From Paramecium pentaurelia (Eukaryota; Ciliophora; Oligohymenophorea; Peniculida; Parameciidae), in contig CAJJDO010000027.1 in the NCBI GenBank assembly GCA_905183005.1, positions 70,412-134,411 of the forward strand: a stretch of 64,000 nucleotides of DNA, read 5' to 3'. A program made the position numbers and the translations under genes. Under the pieces are notes generated by a model. That model had not been told where the DNA came from, ran no database searches, and saw nothing but the letters and a program-made list of their open reading frames with translations. This document shows positions 1 to 13,900 of the stretch, piece by piece. The stretch's first letter is position 1, and each line of letters opens with the position of its first letter.

Positions 1-1871
1 AAACTACCTGATGATTAAGCTGTTCTACTAGAAGGACATTCTAAACATGCATCCTTTTCAGTACTGTTTGCACATATTAAACAAGAATGATGACACTCTA
101 TTAATCACATTTAACTAAGTACTTTAACATTTTATATTCTCAGTATTATCATCAAAATACGATTATTTACATAAACATTCTCCCAAAGGTGTTAATTCTC
201 TGTAAGAAGTATCTGAGCATTATGAACAGTTTGTGGCTTCAACATCATAACAATTTCCACAAGTATAATGACAAGCTATGTATAATTTATTCATGTACCA
301 ATGCAAACTTCTAAAGTACCCTCAAAATCACTATAATTAACTTCACAATCACATTTAAAAGTGTCTGAAACAACACGATTTTATCCTGGAATACAAGTAA
401 GACAATATTGGTTTTCAGATTCTTCAGCGGGTTAGAAACATGTTAAGCATTTTGTATGACATTCTAAAATTAATTACAAGTAATACTTCCACAGGTTTTT
501 TCCTTAATTTCATATTCAGAATATCCTGCTTTACATTGACAAACATTTCCAATTTAAATTCTATTTGAAATACTTTCCTCAACACAATCAATACATTCTT
601 AAATTAATGGACCAAAGCAATTTTGACAAGATTTATCACAAACTAAAAATCAATAACAAATTTACCAATACAAATTTAATCATCATTTTCAGGATCATAT
701 GTACCTGGTTAACAAATGCAATCCTTGTTTATTACTATTCTATTTGATCCTGGTTTACATGAAGTACATTAATAAAAATCATCACTTTCACAATTATGAC
801 AATAACCATCAGCACAAAGTTTGCAAATTCCTTCTAACAAACCAGAGAATGGTTTGCATATGCAGATACCATTAACAGCTATTTAATTATTCAAACTGTA
901 ACAAGTTATGCATCTTTTGAATTTATTCGAGTAAAAGTAATTTGGATCACATAAAGTACATGTTGTATAATAAACCATTATATTGTTTATTTCATAATCA
1001 AATATCATTGATTATCTTGAGGGGTCACAATGCCAATCCTTTTGATAACAACGATAGTCACTTCCAGAGTAAACCTATTTTAAGTATCCATACTCGCAAC
1101 TATAACAATTATATCTATTTATAAGTGATGGGCTAGCGTATAGACAAGGTCTTATATCTAAAAAAAAATCTCCTAATACAAATACCATCACAATAATATC
1201 CACTTTGCATATATCCTTGCATGCACCCAAAATAAGAAAATTTGTTTTGAACTTTATCGTAATAACAATAAGAATGGCCTTGACAAGCTATCCGTATAAA
1301 TATCATTTATTATAAAATACATTAATAGCAATTTTTGTTATTTTCATCTTTTTGTAAATACCCTTCCCTACAATATGTACACTCTTTATTTTCAGAACAA
1401 ATGTTGCAATTTCCATTACAAACTTTAATAATTATATTGTAATACGTCTTTCATTAGGACTCATAAATCTTTCATCGTAGTTACTTAAAACTTTTTCACA
1501 ACCAAAACCATGTCCATAAAATGGAAATTTACAAATCTAGCATCGAAATAAACCTTTCTGATAGGCGGTAATCAAACATTTTTGATCATAATAACTAGAG
1601 AAATCTAAAATAATATTAGAAATTTATACTTACATTTACAATAATATTTATAGCTTTCATCAGGTAGCTACTCGATTACTAACTAAACGCCAGGATTATA
1701 TCCACAATGAACCATATATTTGTCTAGGGTTGGATTCCCTGCTCCCCAAGGTTAAAATTTGGGATCACATTAATATTAAGTTCCATCTCCTCCAGTTTTT
1801 ATTTATACTTCTGTAACACCTTTACAAATAGAAGCATAAGCTATTAATAAAGCTAATATCTACAGACACAT
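1..1871 (-). CDS. Secreted cysteine-rich (furin/EGF-like repeat) protein, 3' end outside window
   Basis: Under the ciliate code an ATG at 1871 opens a hydrophobic leader (MCLQILALLIAYASICKG), then a frame rich in CxxC and CxC pairs that reaches base 1 without a stop, so the C-terminus is missing. Typical pieces are RLCNGNCNICSENKECTYC and GNVCQCKAGYSEYE, the spacing seen in the furin-like/growth-factor-receptor repeats of ciliate surface proteins. Two short introns restore the frame: 1605-1633 (29 nt, GTAAG...TTTAG) and 1423-1445 (23 nt, GTATT...AAAG); more are likely. The signal peptide implies secretion or an extracellular ectodomain, and a membrane anchor could lie off the window. The ligand is unknown. 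The standard-code ORFs on the plus strand here are shadows. Confidence 0.82.
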
Positions 1872-3316
1872 TTATATGGATGCAATCCTGCCATAAATAC
1901 ATGTAATTTAGGACAATTCTTTTCTTCAATTGCGAAACCTAGAGCATCAAATGACCATATGTTGTATTGTCTCCATCCAAAACCTTCTATGATAAGAATT
2001 AATATAATCAGAAGCATAATCAAATTTTAATATTTAATATTTTGAATAATGTGAGAATCAGAAGATATAAAATTGGGCAGTTTAGTCTTAAAATGAATAA
2101 AAAATCAAATTTCTTAGTTTTAATTAAATGTTAATTATACATTGGTTATTTTCTAAATAATGGATTTCGATTGAAATTATATAACAAAGCTAAATGGTAT
2201 TAATTTAATGTAGTTAAAATTATTATATGGTATTATTAAAATCAATTAAGATTAATAATCTAAAATTCCATATTTTTGATTATCCAGATCAGATTATTCA
2301 ATTAATTATTAATAAAAGTAATTTGCTTAATTAAAGCTTTCTATTTAAATAAAATTAGTAATTAGTGAAATTGATTTTGTTCTGAAATTTATACCTTCAT
2401 TGTTATCAAATTTTAAATTAATTAAATAATATAAACTACAAGCCAACCTATAATATGTCTAAAATTATTAACATTTTTATCCAAATTACTAGTAACCTTA
2501 GAATAAGAAGAGAAAAAAGATAATTAACTTAAAATTCTGGTCAAAATTGTTATAAAAATAATTATTTAGAATATTAAAGAAATTAAATTATTTCCTTCAT
2601 ATTGGTTATTGTAAAATTTATTTTTTATTTATTTAGTTGAGCTTTTATTTAACAAATTATTAAAATAAACCAATGGAAATTCTGAAAAAAAATTCTTTAG
2701 TTAAGTAGAAAATCAACTCCTCAAAAAAGGATGGAGAAATATTCTGGATCAATTCACAGATAAAATGCATCCAGAACTATGAATACAGGCATTTGCATGC
2801 TCTTCTACACAAAATAACAATATTTCTCCTGATAAACTTTTGATATTTTACTAAATATATTCAACAATTACAAGTTTTTTCATCACTAATAATTTATCCA
2901 TTAATTTCTAATATTTATTAAATAGTCTTAATAATAAATAAGAATCTATTACGTAATTTTTGTGGTTTTGTGTATATATACTTTAGCGAAAAAATAATAA
3001 CCTTTGATATCTGAAAAATAATAACAAATTCTTGTTTATTAAATGAAAAGAATATTATAGAAAAAAAATTTCATAATCTTCAAATTAATATATAATATAA
3101 ATATATATAATTTAGATTCAATTAAATTTATAATAAGTTTTATTCTTATAGAATTTTGAATTGTTAGATATGTATTTAGAAAAGATTGAATCTTAGAATT
3201 TATCAATAAAATAGAATATATTTTTAAGATATTTAGTAAAATAAATAGGTCATCTATTATTTATATAGCATATAAACTAATTTTTTTTATCATATTGAAC
3301 AATTAATTCAAATAAT
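1872..3316. other. Very A+T-rich spacer, no gene supported
   Basis: Upstream of the cysteine-rich gene. Both strands carry frequent TGA in all frames and long T/A runs. I see no conserved protein motif, RNA gene or strong repeat. Confidence 0.5.
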
Positions 3317-3960
3317 ATGCAAGATTTCTAGATTTCTGAAAATTAGAATGAATTTAAGTATTTAGAAAAGCACAAGTAGATCTCTTATTCTTATTGATCA
3401 TAAATTAAATAGGAAAGATTCTTATGTTAAAAATTTTTGGATAAGAAACTTTAAGTATCTGAGAGTATGGGTCTTAAAGAAGATAAATTAATCAAAAAGA
3501 AGAAAATGATAAATGAGATTGCTAGATAATATTTTGAAATAATTTAGCAACACAATGACAACCTAGAAAATTTAAGGACTAAATTAACATCTGCTTTTGA
3601 AATAATGATTGATGCCAATAAAAATTGGTAGAGAATTGAATTTAAAAATAAGATTCCTATATTTATAGCTTAATTGATGGATCAAATGATTAAATTAGGA
3701 ATAGATAATAATATATTATATATATTTGCATACATTTTAATTTGATATTTTTGATAAGTTAAATTATTCATAATTAAATAACTTAAAAATAGGAATTAAA
3801 TAATTAATTGAAGCACATAGTCTTAATTAATACAAAGAATTTACTAAAAGTTTTAGTAATATTAAAGAAAAAACCAAATAAGTTGAAAAACTATCATGGT
3901 AATTTTCAAAAGAAGGTAATATTCCAATAAAATTGTTATATTTAAAGAAATTAGTATATA
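3317..3960 (+). pseudogene. Fragmentary coiled-coil-like reading frames, unknown family
   Basis: An ATG at 3317 starts MQDFQISENQNEFKYLEKHK; a possible intron follows. A longer coherent frame begins with MGLKEDKLIKKKKMINEIA and continues to KNKIPIFIAQLMDQMIKLG. A third piece, EAHSLNQYKEFTKSFSNIKE, lies further on in another frame. The pieces are Lys/Glu/Gln-rich and helical and look like parts of one protein. I could not join them with canonical introns only, so this may be a decayed gene or a gene interrupted by germline insertions. No function can be assigned. Confidence 0.33.
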
Positions 3961-5304
3961 TAAAAACAAATATAGTATAATTTAATTTCATATCATCCTT
4001 GATTATTCAATTTAATTTTAAATTTCATTTTTCATCAAAACTTTTTGATGAAGGAGAGACAATAATAGCTTTTCTTCTGAAGTTTCTTCTAACATATATT
4101 ATTCTATAAAAATAAATATATTTCTAACACTTTTATAAAAGAAATATATAATTAAATTAAAAATTTATTGTATATAAATTATGACTAAAATTTATATACA
4201 AGGAAATAAATAAATAAATTTCATCATATATCCAGAATATCAAAGATCAAGGTCAAAAATTAAGTGATATCAACTTTTGATAAAATTTGTATTGCTAATC
4301 ACATTTAAACAGGCTTGACAATTTTTAATTTCTTTTTTTGTTAAAAATAACTTTTTGGATTGATATTTACTATTATCGTTAAAGGTTTAGATCATTGTTT
4401 CATAAAAAATTATATAAAGACTTTTCTTTTGACATCTTTAACTAAGATTAAATTGATTCCTTTTTTTGGATGGAGCATCCCATTATCTTGTTTAAATAAT
4501 TTATTTTAGACAAATATTTGGATTTATAAATTAAATTTATTCATAAATTCATACTTTAATTCTAACAAATGATATGGTTCAAAAATGAATAACATAATAT
4601 TAATCATTTAATATATAATCGTAAGATTATATTATACTTTTCTGAATAAATTTCTTATAAATTTACCTTCTTATTATTAAATATTTTATTTTATTCATTC
4701 TTTTTTAAGAAGATTAAATTTAGAATATTTATATTCAAATATGAGCTTTATTTATATAATTCTCAAAGTATTAGTAAAGAATTAAACATCTAAGCATTTG
4801 AATTTAATATAATTTTTTATACAATGAAAACTCAATACTGGTTGAAAATGTTAATATATTAAACTAATATTTACATTAGGTTCTAATATCTTTAATTTAT
4901 GCTTTAATTTCCTTTAGATTATACAAAAATTAATAATGTACTCTCTTTTTTTCATTTTATTAATCTTTTTATGTATTTACATAAAAAAACTATTATTTTT
5001 CTTATTTATTTTAGATAATTACTTGTTTATCACTTATTTCTTATACTTTTACTTTTTATAGAGATATATTATTTTTTTTAAATCCTCTTAAAGCATTTTA
5101 AATTAAAATGAATATAATTTATTTAATTTTAATCAATATATTTATCAATTATACTTTTGATCAATATATTATGATGATTTTGTATAAGAATAATCTAATT
5201 TACTCAATGTAGTCGAAATTTTTTAATTATGAAATTGTATTTATTCTTAAAGATTATCAGATGTTATTATTTAGTTATTTTTGTAAATTCTAATAGTCAT
5301 TAAT
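3961..5304. other. Non-coding A+T-rich stretch
   Basis: Homopolymer-rich DNA without a frame longer than chance under the ciliate code. No RNA gene or repeat was recognised. Confidence 0.45.
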
Positions 5305-5883
5305 ATAAAGGCTTATACTTTTTATTTATTTGTATCAAGTCTTGAAAAGCTCACATTAATTCAACCAGAAAGCCTTATTGATAAATCGGGATCAGAAATT
5401 AAATATGGTCTAGCTCATTTTGGATATTATTTAATTAATATATAGTAATATATTATGGGGTTTTAGGATGATTGATACACTTAAACCAATATTTCCCATA
5501 GTTTGATGTGATTCGATCTAACCTTCTTAAGACTATTAAATAGATTAAATACAGTACTGATAATTCTAATGGAGATGATTATGAACAGGATAAGATGTAA
5601 TTGAAGAAATAATAAAATAACTTTTTTATAGGAATTATATATTGATAATCAAATTATTCAAACATTGAGGATCTCTCTTAATAATCTAATTCCTTCTTAG
5701 AATTACTAGTCCTCTTTCTTGCTGGGTGTTCTATTTATATTTTTATTCGTAGCAACATAAGTTTATCAAAGTACAGTGAAGAGTGCTTAACAAGAATAAA
5801 CATCAGAATAAGTACATGAACTAGTCACCTAATATATAACTTTTGTAGAAACCAAGGCTTCTAAACAGTAAAGTAATTAATGA
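5305..5883 (+). pseudogene. PA-domain-like secreted/membrane protein remnant
   Basis: The frame starts with a signal-peptide-like stretch (KAYTFYLFVSS) and continues LEKLTLIQPESLIDKSG then EIKYGLAHFGYY, which resembles the protease-associated (PA) domain start of vacuolar-sorting-receptor-like proteins. The codon where the start Met should be reads ATA (5305-5307). After a possible 22-nt intron (GTAATATATT...TTTTAG) the frame is disturbed. It resumes as FDVIRSNLLKTIKQIKY, and after another disturbance as ELYIDNQIIQTLRISLNN with one transmembrane segment (SSFLLGVLFIFLFVAT) and a short Gln-rich tail ending at TGA 5881-5883. The missing ATG, the shortened middle and the frame breaks suggest a broken gene. 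The PA assignment rests on a short match. Confidence 0.42.
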
Positions 5884-8800
5884 CTGAAATTATATTAAGA
5901 ATAATAATTGCTTAACTAATTAAAATATTATCTTATAAAATAATCAAGTCTCAAAAATTATTCATGTTCAAAGAAAATTGCTTTGCCTTTTTGTTAACTC
6001 TTAATTATTTTACGATATTTATTATTAACAATTATGTCTACTAATTCTTTATCTTTAGTGATATCAAGTATGTATTAATTCCAGTCTGAATTAAGATTCT
6101 CGAGATTTATTTTTTCACCTAAATTATTATAATACAAATATTTAAATTTTTTAATTGAAGTTGATTAACTAATTAGTGTAACTGAACCATCTTAAAGGCT
6201 CAAAAATATTGAATTTCCATGATGCCTCTTTTCTACATGATAATTTAAGAGGTCTCTAATAGATAAGGAACAAGACTCATTGCAAAATATATCTTTACAT
6301 AGTAAACAGATGGAAACTCCTGAATTTTACTTTTTTTAAGATTATAAAATTTGCATAAACAACATTTGTTACAAAAATATTTACTATGAAATTTTAGAAA
6401 TGTTTCTCACAAAGTATTTAAAAAATATTAAATGGTTTATGTGTCATGTATAATTTTTTTAGTGTTTTGTTTTAATTCTTATACCATAATTTATTCTTCT
6501 ATGCCAAAAGAACTAATTAAAAGTGAGATTTCTTCCTTATTTAATTAACTAATATTAACTAATTATTTCAATAATAGATAATCTTAATTAATTCAAACTA
6601 CACTATTTCACATACATTTCATATATAGAAGTCAAAATATTCAATCAGAAATTATTTTTCTATCGAATATTTTGTAATTATTGCTATGCTTCTATATCCT
6701 ATTAATTCATATCTTAAATTGTTTCATAAAAGCAACAAAATAATTGATTAAATAATATATTTTTTTTAGCTTTTCTATAATTTTAAGGATTAATAAATAA
6801 TTAGATCAGCAAATCATAAAATAGATTTATGTAAATTTTAACTAAGTTAATTTACGAATGTAATTCATCTTCAAATTCATCATCCATATTTATTTAAGAA
6901 TAAATGAAAATTAAATCTGAATTAAAACTATTAACTTTGTGATTGTCAATTTTTGAAATTGGATATCTACAATTCGTATGTAATTTACATATTGGACAAT
7001 AAAACTTATGTTAATTAAACCCATACCCATGTTCTTAATCCATAATTTAATAACTATCAAAGGTTTAAGTCAAGCATTTATCATGAAAGTAGTGTTTAAA
7101 AGTTTATATTCCCAAATCGAAATCAAATGACATTTCATCTTTAAGCATTTGATGTGTTTCATCAAAAATTCAGTATGAGATTTCCAATAAATATACATCA
7201 TTCCCATATTATTTTCAGTTGTAAAATCTAGTTTACATGTAGATCTTCTTCCTATACTAAAATTTCATTTTACTCTGTTTCATTAATCATCTCCTATACT
7301 AAATTTGATGACTATAGTTTATTAAATTTTAAAATTTCTATTTTCTTTATTTTTAATTATTGTTCATTATGTATTTTTTGATTTAATTCATTAATTGATT
7401 AAATAAGTACTTTGATTTATTGTTTTTACTTCTATTTTACATAAATATTTTATTATATTTCTTTCAATTAAACTATTACTATTTCAAAATATTATTTAAA
7501 AAACTATTAATCAAATTAATTCAAATTAGTAAGTTGAACATAAATAAGATAGCTTATCTAGAGTATTAAATAGTCCTTTTTCATTAATAAATTAGATTTC
7601 TCAAAAATACTTCAAAATGTCAATAAATCTTTAATACTTATTGCATTAAAACTCTCCCATGTAATCTAATTTCCTAATCATATTTCACTATCTGATTTTT
7701 TTTACTTAAACAATTTTTCTTCAATTTGAGTTTACAATTATGGTTAATTCTATATTAAACAAGGTTCATAAAATATTTGATATACTCCTTTGAGTTTTAA
7801 TTTTTTGATGTCTAATCAACTTCACATATTGATAATATGTGGTTAGAAAAATTTGAAGTAATTAAAACTCCAAAGTATTTCCTAAATATCTCCATATTCT
7901 ATAAAGGTTGAGATATTAAAGTAATTACCTACTATTCTAACTAAAGATAATTTTAACTCAATTGTTAATCAAATTAATAATGGGCAGCATACGTTATAAA
8001 GATCATAATTGTTAAGACTAAATTAATAAACAATTATTAACAATTTTGATACTTCTATTTTGTTAATTCTTAAAGTATTGTACCATTTTAGATTTAATAA
8101 AACTCTTCCATCGTATTTTTAACACTTGAGGATACATTTAACATCAAATAAAAATATATATAATTAAATAAGACAAGTGTCAATTCTATGAAATTTAGAA
8201 TATTCTGTATGATTATCATTTCCTTAATAAACAGATTTTATCTGTTAATCTTAATTCACTTGAATAATCAAATGCACATAAAAAGTTTCTTTTAATAATT
8301 AATTGAGTATTTTTTCAAAATTTTATTAATCTACATTTAAAATATCAATTAAGCAATGTAAGAATTATTTTCCATTTTCAAACTAGGTAACACAATATAT
8401 ATAAGATAAATAAGAAATAAAAAATTTCCATATTATCATACCCATTTTTAATAGTTAACAAATCTTATATTTAAGATTAAGAAGAATTAATATTTATCTA
8501 ATTGATATTAATCATATTCTTTAAGATTTTAAGATGAAGTAAGTTAATTTAAAAGTAATATGATAATGTTTTTTTCAAATATTTCATTACTATATTAATT
8601 ACTGAATAGAGTCTTTAAACCAGTGTAAATTGCAGTATAATATGTTGCTTAATCTTGAAGGTAGTAAATAATATCAGCTAATATAATTGAATTATTCAAT
8701 AAATTAGATTAATTCCTCATTTAAATTCCTTTGCCCAAACTTACAATCAAATTTGTGGTTGCAAACTTATTGTGATATTATTTATGTATCAATAGGAATT

Positions 8801-9270
8801 TTACTAATTTTTTTTCCTTATTTATTTTAATTTTATCAGTAATTTTGGAACAAAACCCATTATCTGAAATTAGAGTTTTGATACCACAATCACATAATCC
8901 CTTATTTTTACATCAATAATACACTAATGATCCAATGAATATATATATATATTATCTACTATGTAATTTAGGTATAAAGCAATTTTTACAAATAAAATGT
9001 GTAGGTTCCTTTCCAGAAGTAAAACATTAAAACTTAATTCTTGATCAGAACGAACTATCCATACGTAGATTAAAATTAGTTTTTGAATTTTCCCAATTTA
9101 AAAAACTTTATTCATTTGAAAGAATAACTGCAAGTAATTCACGTTGTATATCTTGTGTATTATCATTGATATAAGTATTAGCTTCAGTCCATTTTTTTAA
9201 AAACTTATACAAAATCTGTAAAGAAAATAATGAATTTTATTAATATTTTTTTGGAGAAAATGTTCATTTA
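5766..9270 (-). pseudogene. UBR-type N-recognin E3 ubiquitin ligase-like gene (leftward), probably decayed
   Basis: Family features appear in the right order on the minus strand. Near 9000-8880 is a UBR-box-like zinc region (QCFTSGKEPTHFICKNCF, then NKGLCDCGI and a following FCSK). Near 7150-6960 is a RING-like part with KHYFHDKCL and HKFYCPICKLHTNCRYPI. Near 6300-6100 is the UBR1-type C-terminal domain (ICLLCKDIFCNESCS, HHGNSIFLSLQDGSVTLI). Known UBR1-class ligases bind destabilising N-termini with the UBR box and ubiquitinate through the RING. Damage: in-frame TGA just before the UBR box and again inside it, zinc-ligand positions replaced (QCFTS where the family has CxxC), and frame changes around the RING. 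The frame also runs into the 3' end of the convergent PA-like gene. Limits are approximate. Confidence 0.6.
7788..7875. repeat. Fold-back (inverted repeat) about 88 bp
   Basis: The outer arms 7788-7802 and 7860-7875 are complementary apart from one extra base (CTTTGAGTTTTAATT against the complement of AATTAAAACTCCAAAG). The core is a perfect 8-bp hairpin (CACATATT, GAT, AATATGTG) at 7823-7841, with partial pairing between core and arms. It lies inside the leftward UBR-like gene. It could be an RNA hairpin or a small insertion. Confidence 0.5.
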
Positions 9271-9390
9271 ATTCTATTATAAAAAAAAGTATTAGTTTTA
9301 ATATTATAATCTATTTAATATAAATTATTTAAGAATATATAAAAATAGATTAATAATATAATTTTGAATGAAGCTCAAATATAAGAGAAT

Positions 9391-12011
9391 ATGAAGGATT
9401 TCTAATTAGTATAACATGTTTTAGCGCTTTCAGATAATGAATTTCAAAATAGTAGAATTTAATTAAAAGATACAGGAAATAACAAAATATGCTCAGCAAC
9501 TTTAAGTAATAATACTTAATATTATTAATGTTTTGATTGTTGTAAAGAGCCTAATCATGTTTATTGTTAAGAATGCTTTATGCCAGAAAAACAATAAATT
9601 ATTACTATTTTCATTCTTACATTAGATCATGTAGTGACATATGATTATTTAAAATTTGGATTTTGTGATTGTGGAGATGTAGTAAAATCATTATTTTTAT
9701 TAATTAATAAATATTTATCAATTCTACACTGATAATGAAGAAAAATTCATTTTGTAATAAACATTTGCAAATTTAAAAATGAAATTCCAATTCCTGAGAA
9801 ATTATTTTGGAGTTAGAATTTATACAATCAATCTAGTAAATTTGACAGAAAGATTTCGATAATTTATTATGATTTCTTTTGGACTATTTTTTGAGTGTTG
9901 TTGACTGTAAAGAATAGACAATTAATGAAATTGAAAAGGCTATCAAGTATTTAAATTTAGAAAAATCATTAAAGTTTATACAGAAAGTAGATCTTTTTCA
10001 GAGAGATAAAAATCTTTGAAATAAGGCTAACAGTTATATAGATTACTGTTAAAAATCATTCAGTTTTTATAACAAAATAATATTCTTTGAAATTATGCTA
10101 CAAGCAAATTTCTTTAGATTCCAATAGACGAGAGTAATCAAAATTCATAAAATTATATCATGTTCATTCAAAAGACCCTTTATTTAATTTTAAATTGGAA
10201 AAATGATAATAAATTTGCTAATGTTCAATTTTTAATTTAATTGTAAAACATAATATTCTTTTCTCACACTTTATAAATAAAGATGAATATAATAACATCT
10301 CAGATTTATTTATGAACTTCATGTTGATGACAATTTTAAACCATATTTTAGCAAATACACAATAGAGTAATTCAGAATATTCAAAAATAAAGAAATCTGT
10401 CCAATATTGGCTTAAGATAAAAACATTAAAAACATATCATTGTAAAAATATGGTTGAGGGAGCATCTATTTTTGGATATTTTTTTTAGGTAGTTGAACAT
10501 TTAATGATAATACTATTAAAACTATATAAAGAATCTATGAGTTCTAATATTTATTCCATGTTTGATTTCTTCTCTAATAAATTACTCTAACTGTAATATT
10601 TATGCAGTACGAAATCTCAGGTATTCTGCTAGTCATTTGAAAAAAAATAGTATAAGAATATAATAATGATACAACTAATTCATGTGTATTTTTTATATGG
10701 GCAGTATTATACCCCAGCCAGCATGGCTCAAGTATTAATTTACAACCATTTATACAGCATTAGAGTGTAGAACTCTAAGAATTACATAGATAAAAGAAAA
10801 ACAAGCAGATTTTAGAAATCCTTTTGAAGTTGAAATTTTAGAAACTACACAAATATTCAATACTTAAGACAAATTTTCAATAATTCTTGATAAAAGTCAT
10901 GAAATAATAAACATAAAGATTTATGCAAAATGCTTTACAAATAAATCTATTTAAAGTTATTTAAATAAATGTAATGAATGTTTACAAGGTTAATACACTA
11001 GTTTAAGCATAATTGCTACGGGGCAATAAATACAATTAATTTCTCAATTAAACTATTCCCAACAACTTAGGCACATTAAGAATTGATAATTATAATATCA
11101 AATCTTGATTGTAAAGTGTATTAAATATTATTCAATTATGAGAAAAAAGAAGTCAAGCTCATAGATATCAAGCAAATTGACACATAATTATGATAATATA
11201 AACATTCATAAAAATATTTAATTTAGCCTTCCTATTGAAAACATTTCATATTAGAAATAACCAAAAGATTCAAGAGCAATATAAATTATTGCGTTGATTT
11301 AATCAGCAAATCTTGACCTTCAGAATGATGATTTTTGCATTTGAAGATACTGAGAAAAATAAAAATGATAGAGTAGTTTAATCAAAGGTTTTTTATAAAT
11401 AAAAAATATAGATTTTTGTAAAAATCTAATAGGACATTTAAAATCTGGTTTATGATATTTATGCTTCAGGATTGTCAATGACAAGATCTCTAGACAATAA
11501 GATTAGTTCTTTGAAAGGAGAAATTGCGAGGTCAAAAATTAAACAATTTGCTGTAGAGGGGTAGATTATTTTAATGTTTCAGGGGAGATTGGGAATATAT
11601 GAGTATATTAAAATGACAATTGAGAATATAGAAAAACTGAAATTTCAAAATCAAATAATAAAAATATATAAAGAGAGCAAGTCAAATTTATTCTAGCTAT
11701 ATTATAAGTTCACGAGGTATTGTTCTTTTTATTTCTTTTTTAATATTAAATCAAATTCATATATTATGATTTTCATTTTCAACAAATACTATATAATAAA
11801 ATGCTGCATAGAAAAATTTAAGATCAAGCTAATCTAAATTTTGTTTTTTTCTAAGTAAATTCATAGTATTAACTTTTAATATTATGGTTCTCATTTTTCA
11901 AAACTATTGAATATCAGAATAACAATATTGCGATATTGTGATTTCTTTCATCTTGGGCAGTAACATGGATAGGTGTAGATGTTTAGAGAGCTAAAATACT
12001 AATATAAATGA
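9391..12011 (+). pseudogene. UBR-box E3 ligase-like gene (rightward), frame-damaged
   Basis: An ATG at 9391 starts MKDFQLVQHVLALSDNEFQN. About 45 residues later comes a clear UBR-box: ICSATLSNNTQYYQCFDC, then KEPNHVYCQECFMPEKQ, then DYLKFGFCDCGD, and further on FCNKHLQIQK. The cysteine spacing and the GFCDCGD signature are those of the UBR zinc finger that binds N-degrons. About ten extra codons sit between the ECF and CDCGD halves, and one-base frame changes follow the CDCGD part. Long open stretches near 10440-10800, 10800-11080 and 11450-12011 (for example VYDIYASGLSMTRSLDNKIS) probably belong to the same gene, but in different frames with few convincing introns. It is a paralogue of the leftward gene, transcribed divergently about 120 bp away. 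No RING was found on this side. Confidence 0.55.
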
Positions 12012-13900
12012 TTAAGTGGTTGAAATAAAAGAAAAATTTCTATTTCTTTTTTAAAAAAGATTTTTTTAATTATTTTATTTTTTGGTTGGATTAAGATAGA
12101 TGATATAAACACTATTGTATATGAATTCGATAGCATGCAAATTATAGGATAAAATCATGTTCTAGAACATAATATCTATAGTTCCGAGTCTAATTCATAC
12201 TTATAAGAATTATTATTTATTATTTAATTAAATTAGTTAGATGTTATTTATTGAGCATAATTTTTTATTCATATCACATGAGTAATTTAATTTTACCATT
12301 TAATATCAAAAAATAAATCTATTTTACTGTGTATTATTTAATACAATTTTTCCTTTAATAAATAGCAATTAAATTTGCACAGCCTAATAAAAATTCAAGA
12401 TATTAAATTATTTCAAATTTATTCAAATTCTGTTTATAGAAAAACGAATTTATGCTGGTTAATTTATTTTTAACTATATTATGGCAATACCTTTGCCACT
12501 GTTAGGGAATCAAAAGATGGATCTAAAATAAAATTATATAATTGTGTCACCAAATCACAAATTTTTGTTCTTAAATGTATAATTTCTTAAATGTTGACTA
12601 AAAAAGTAAGTCTTAAAACAGAATTAAGTACTCAATATAATTAGGTTGAATTTAGATTTCAAACTATTAAAAATAGTGCTCTAATATTTATATTTCTCAA
12701 AAATTAAAACTAAAATTTGTTACATTTTCAATAAATAATTGTTGTAAATAAAGATAACATAAGATATGATAAGTAATTATTTTTATGTATTAATTGGAAA
12801 AAGATAATTAAATATACTAGAAACATATTTTTAAGATTTTTACTTTAATGATGTGGAAAAATAATCGATTATTAGATAAGGTATGAAATAAAAGTGTATC
12901 AAATTTTTGAAGGATACTAATTTATTTATTATAGATTATGAGTTAAATCCATCTCACACTGTTAATTTATATTAAGATTATACACTTTTAAACATAAAAA
13001 AATTAGTAGCATTTTTATGAACTAAAGTATTAATAATGTTTATTGGATCAAATTCTAAAAGTAAATTCTTCAAAATTAAGCTAGTATTCATTATTTATTT
13101 AATAAAGCTCTTCACCTAAATATGATAAATGATAATGAGCTGATACTATTTATCTTTACAACAATATATACAATTTTTTGAAAATCACATTAAAATTAAA
13201 ATTATACGATTCATCATTAATTAAAAAAATATATGTAAAACAAAACATATCACTAAATAATGTTTCTCTATAGTAATAAATAAATATACTCCAATTAAAT
13301 AGGTAAATAGCTAATTTTAAAGATCAAATTAGAGAATGAATCTCAAATCTATTACTTAAATAATGATTATCCAAATTAAGAATAACTGTATATTTTTGAA
13401 TAAATATGATTTTCGTAAGTATACTATATTTAAATTTCTAAAATCATTCATATTGAGTTGGATTATATAAATATTAATATTTCTGAAATTATATGCTTAA
13501 ATTCATTAAATATGAATCTAATATTTTATTATTGTTCAATATTATCAATTGTTATATAATTTTTATTGAAAAATTTGGAGAATTCTAGTGAGCATCATAA
13601 AAATTTCAAATAAATAAAAAATTTAATTAATAATCATAAAAGTTATAAATTAAAATTAAATTAGATTGTATTGAAAATATGACTCACTTTTTTTCACCTT
13701 TCTTCAATTACTTTTGAATCTTAACTTAATGGGAAATTGGATTTCAAACCTTCTGATTCATATTGGAAAAAAACTATAAATTCATTTTCTCCTCATATAT
13801 TGAAGTGCTTGAGCAGAAATGTACAAGAGCCAAAGCATCATCAATAAGACCTTCAACTTACTTAGAGAAATTTTAATCATATAGTTTACTCAACTTGAAA
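12012..13900. other. Non-coding A+T-rich stretch
   Basis: No frame, motif, RNA gene or clear repeat that I can support. Confidence 0.4.
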
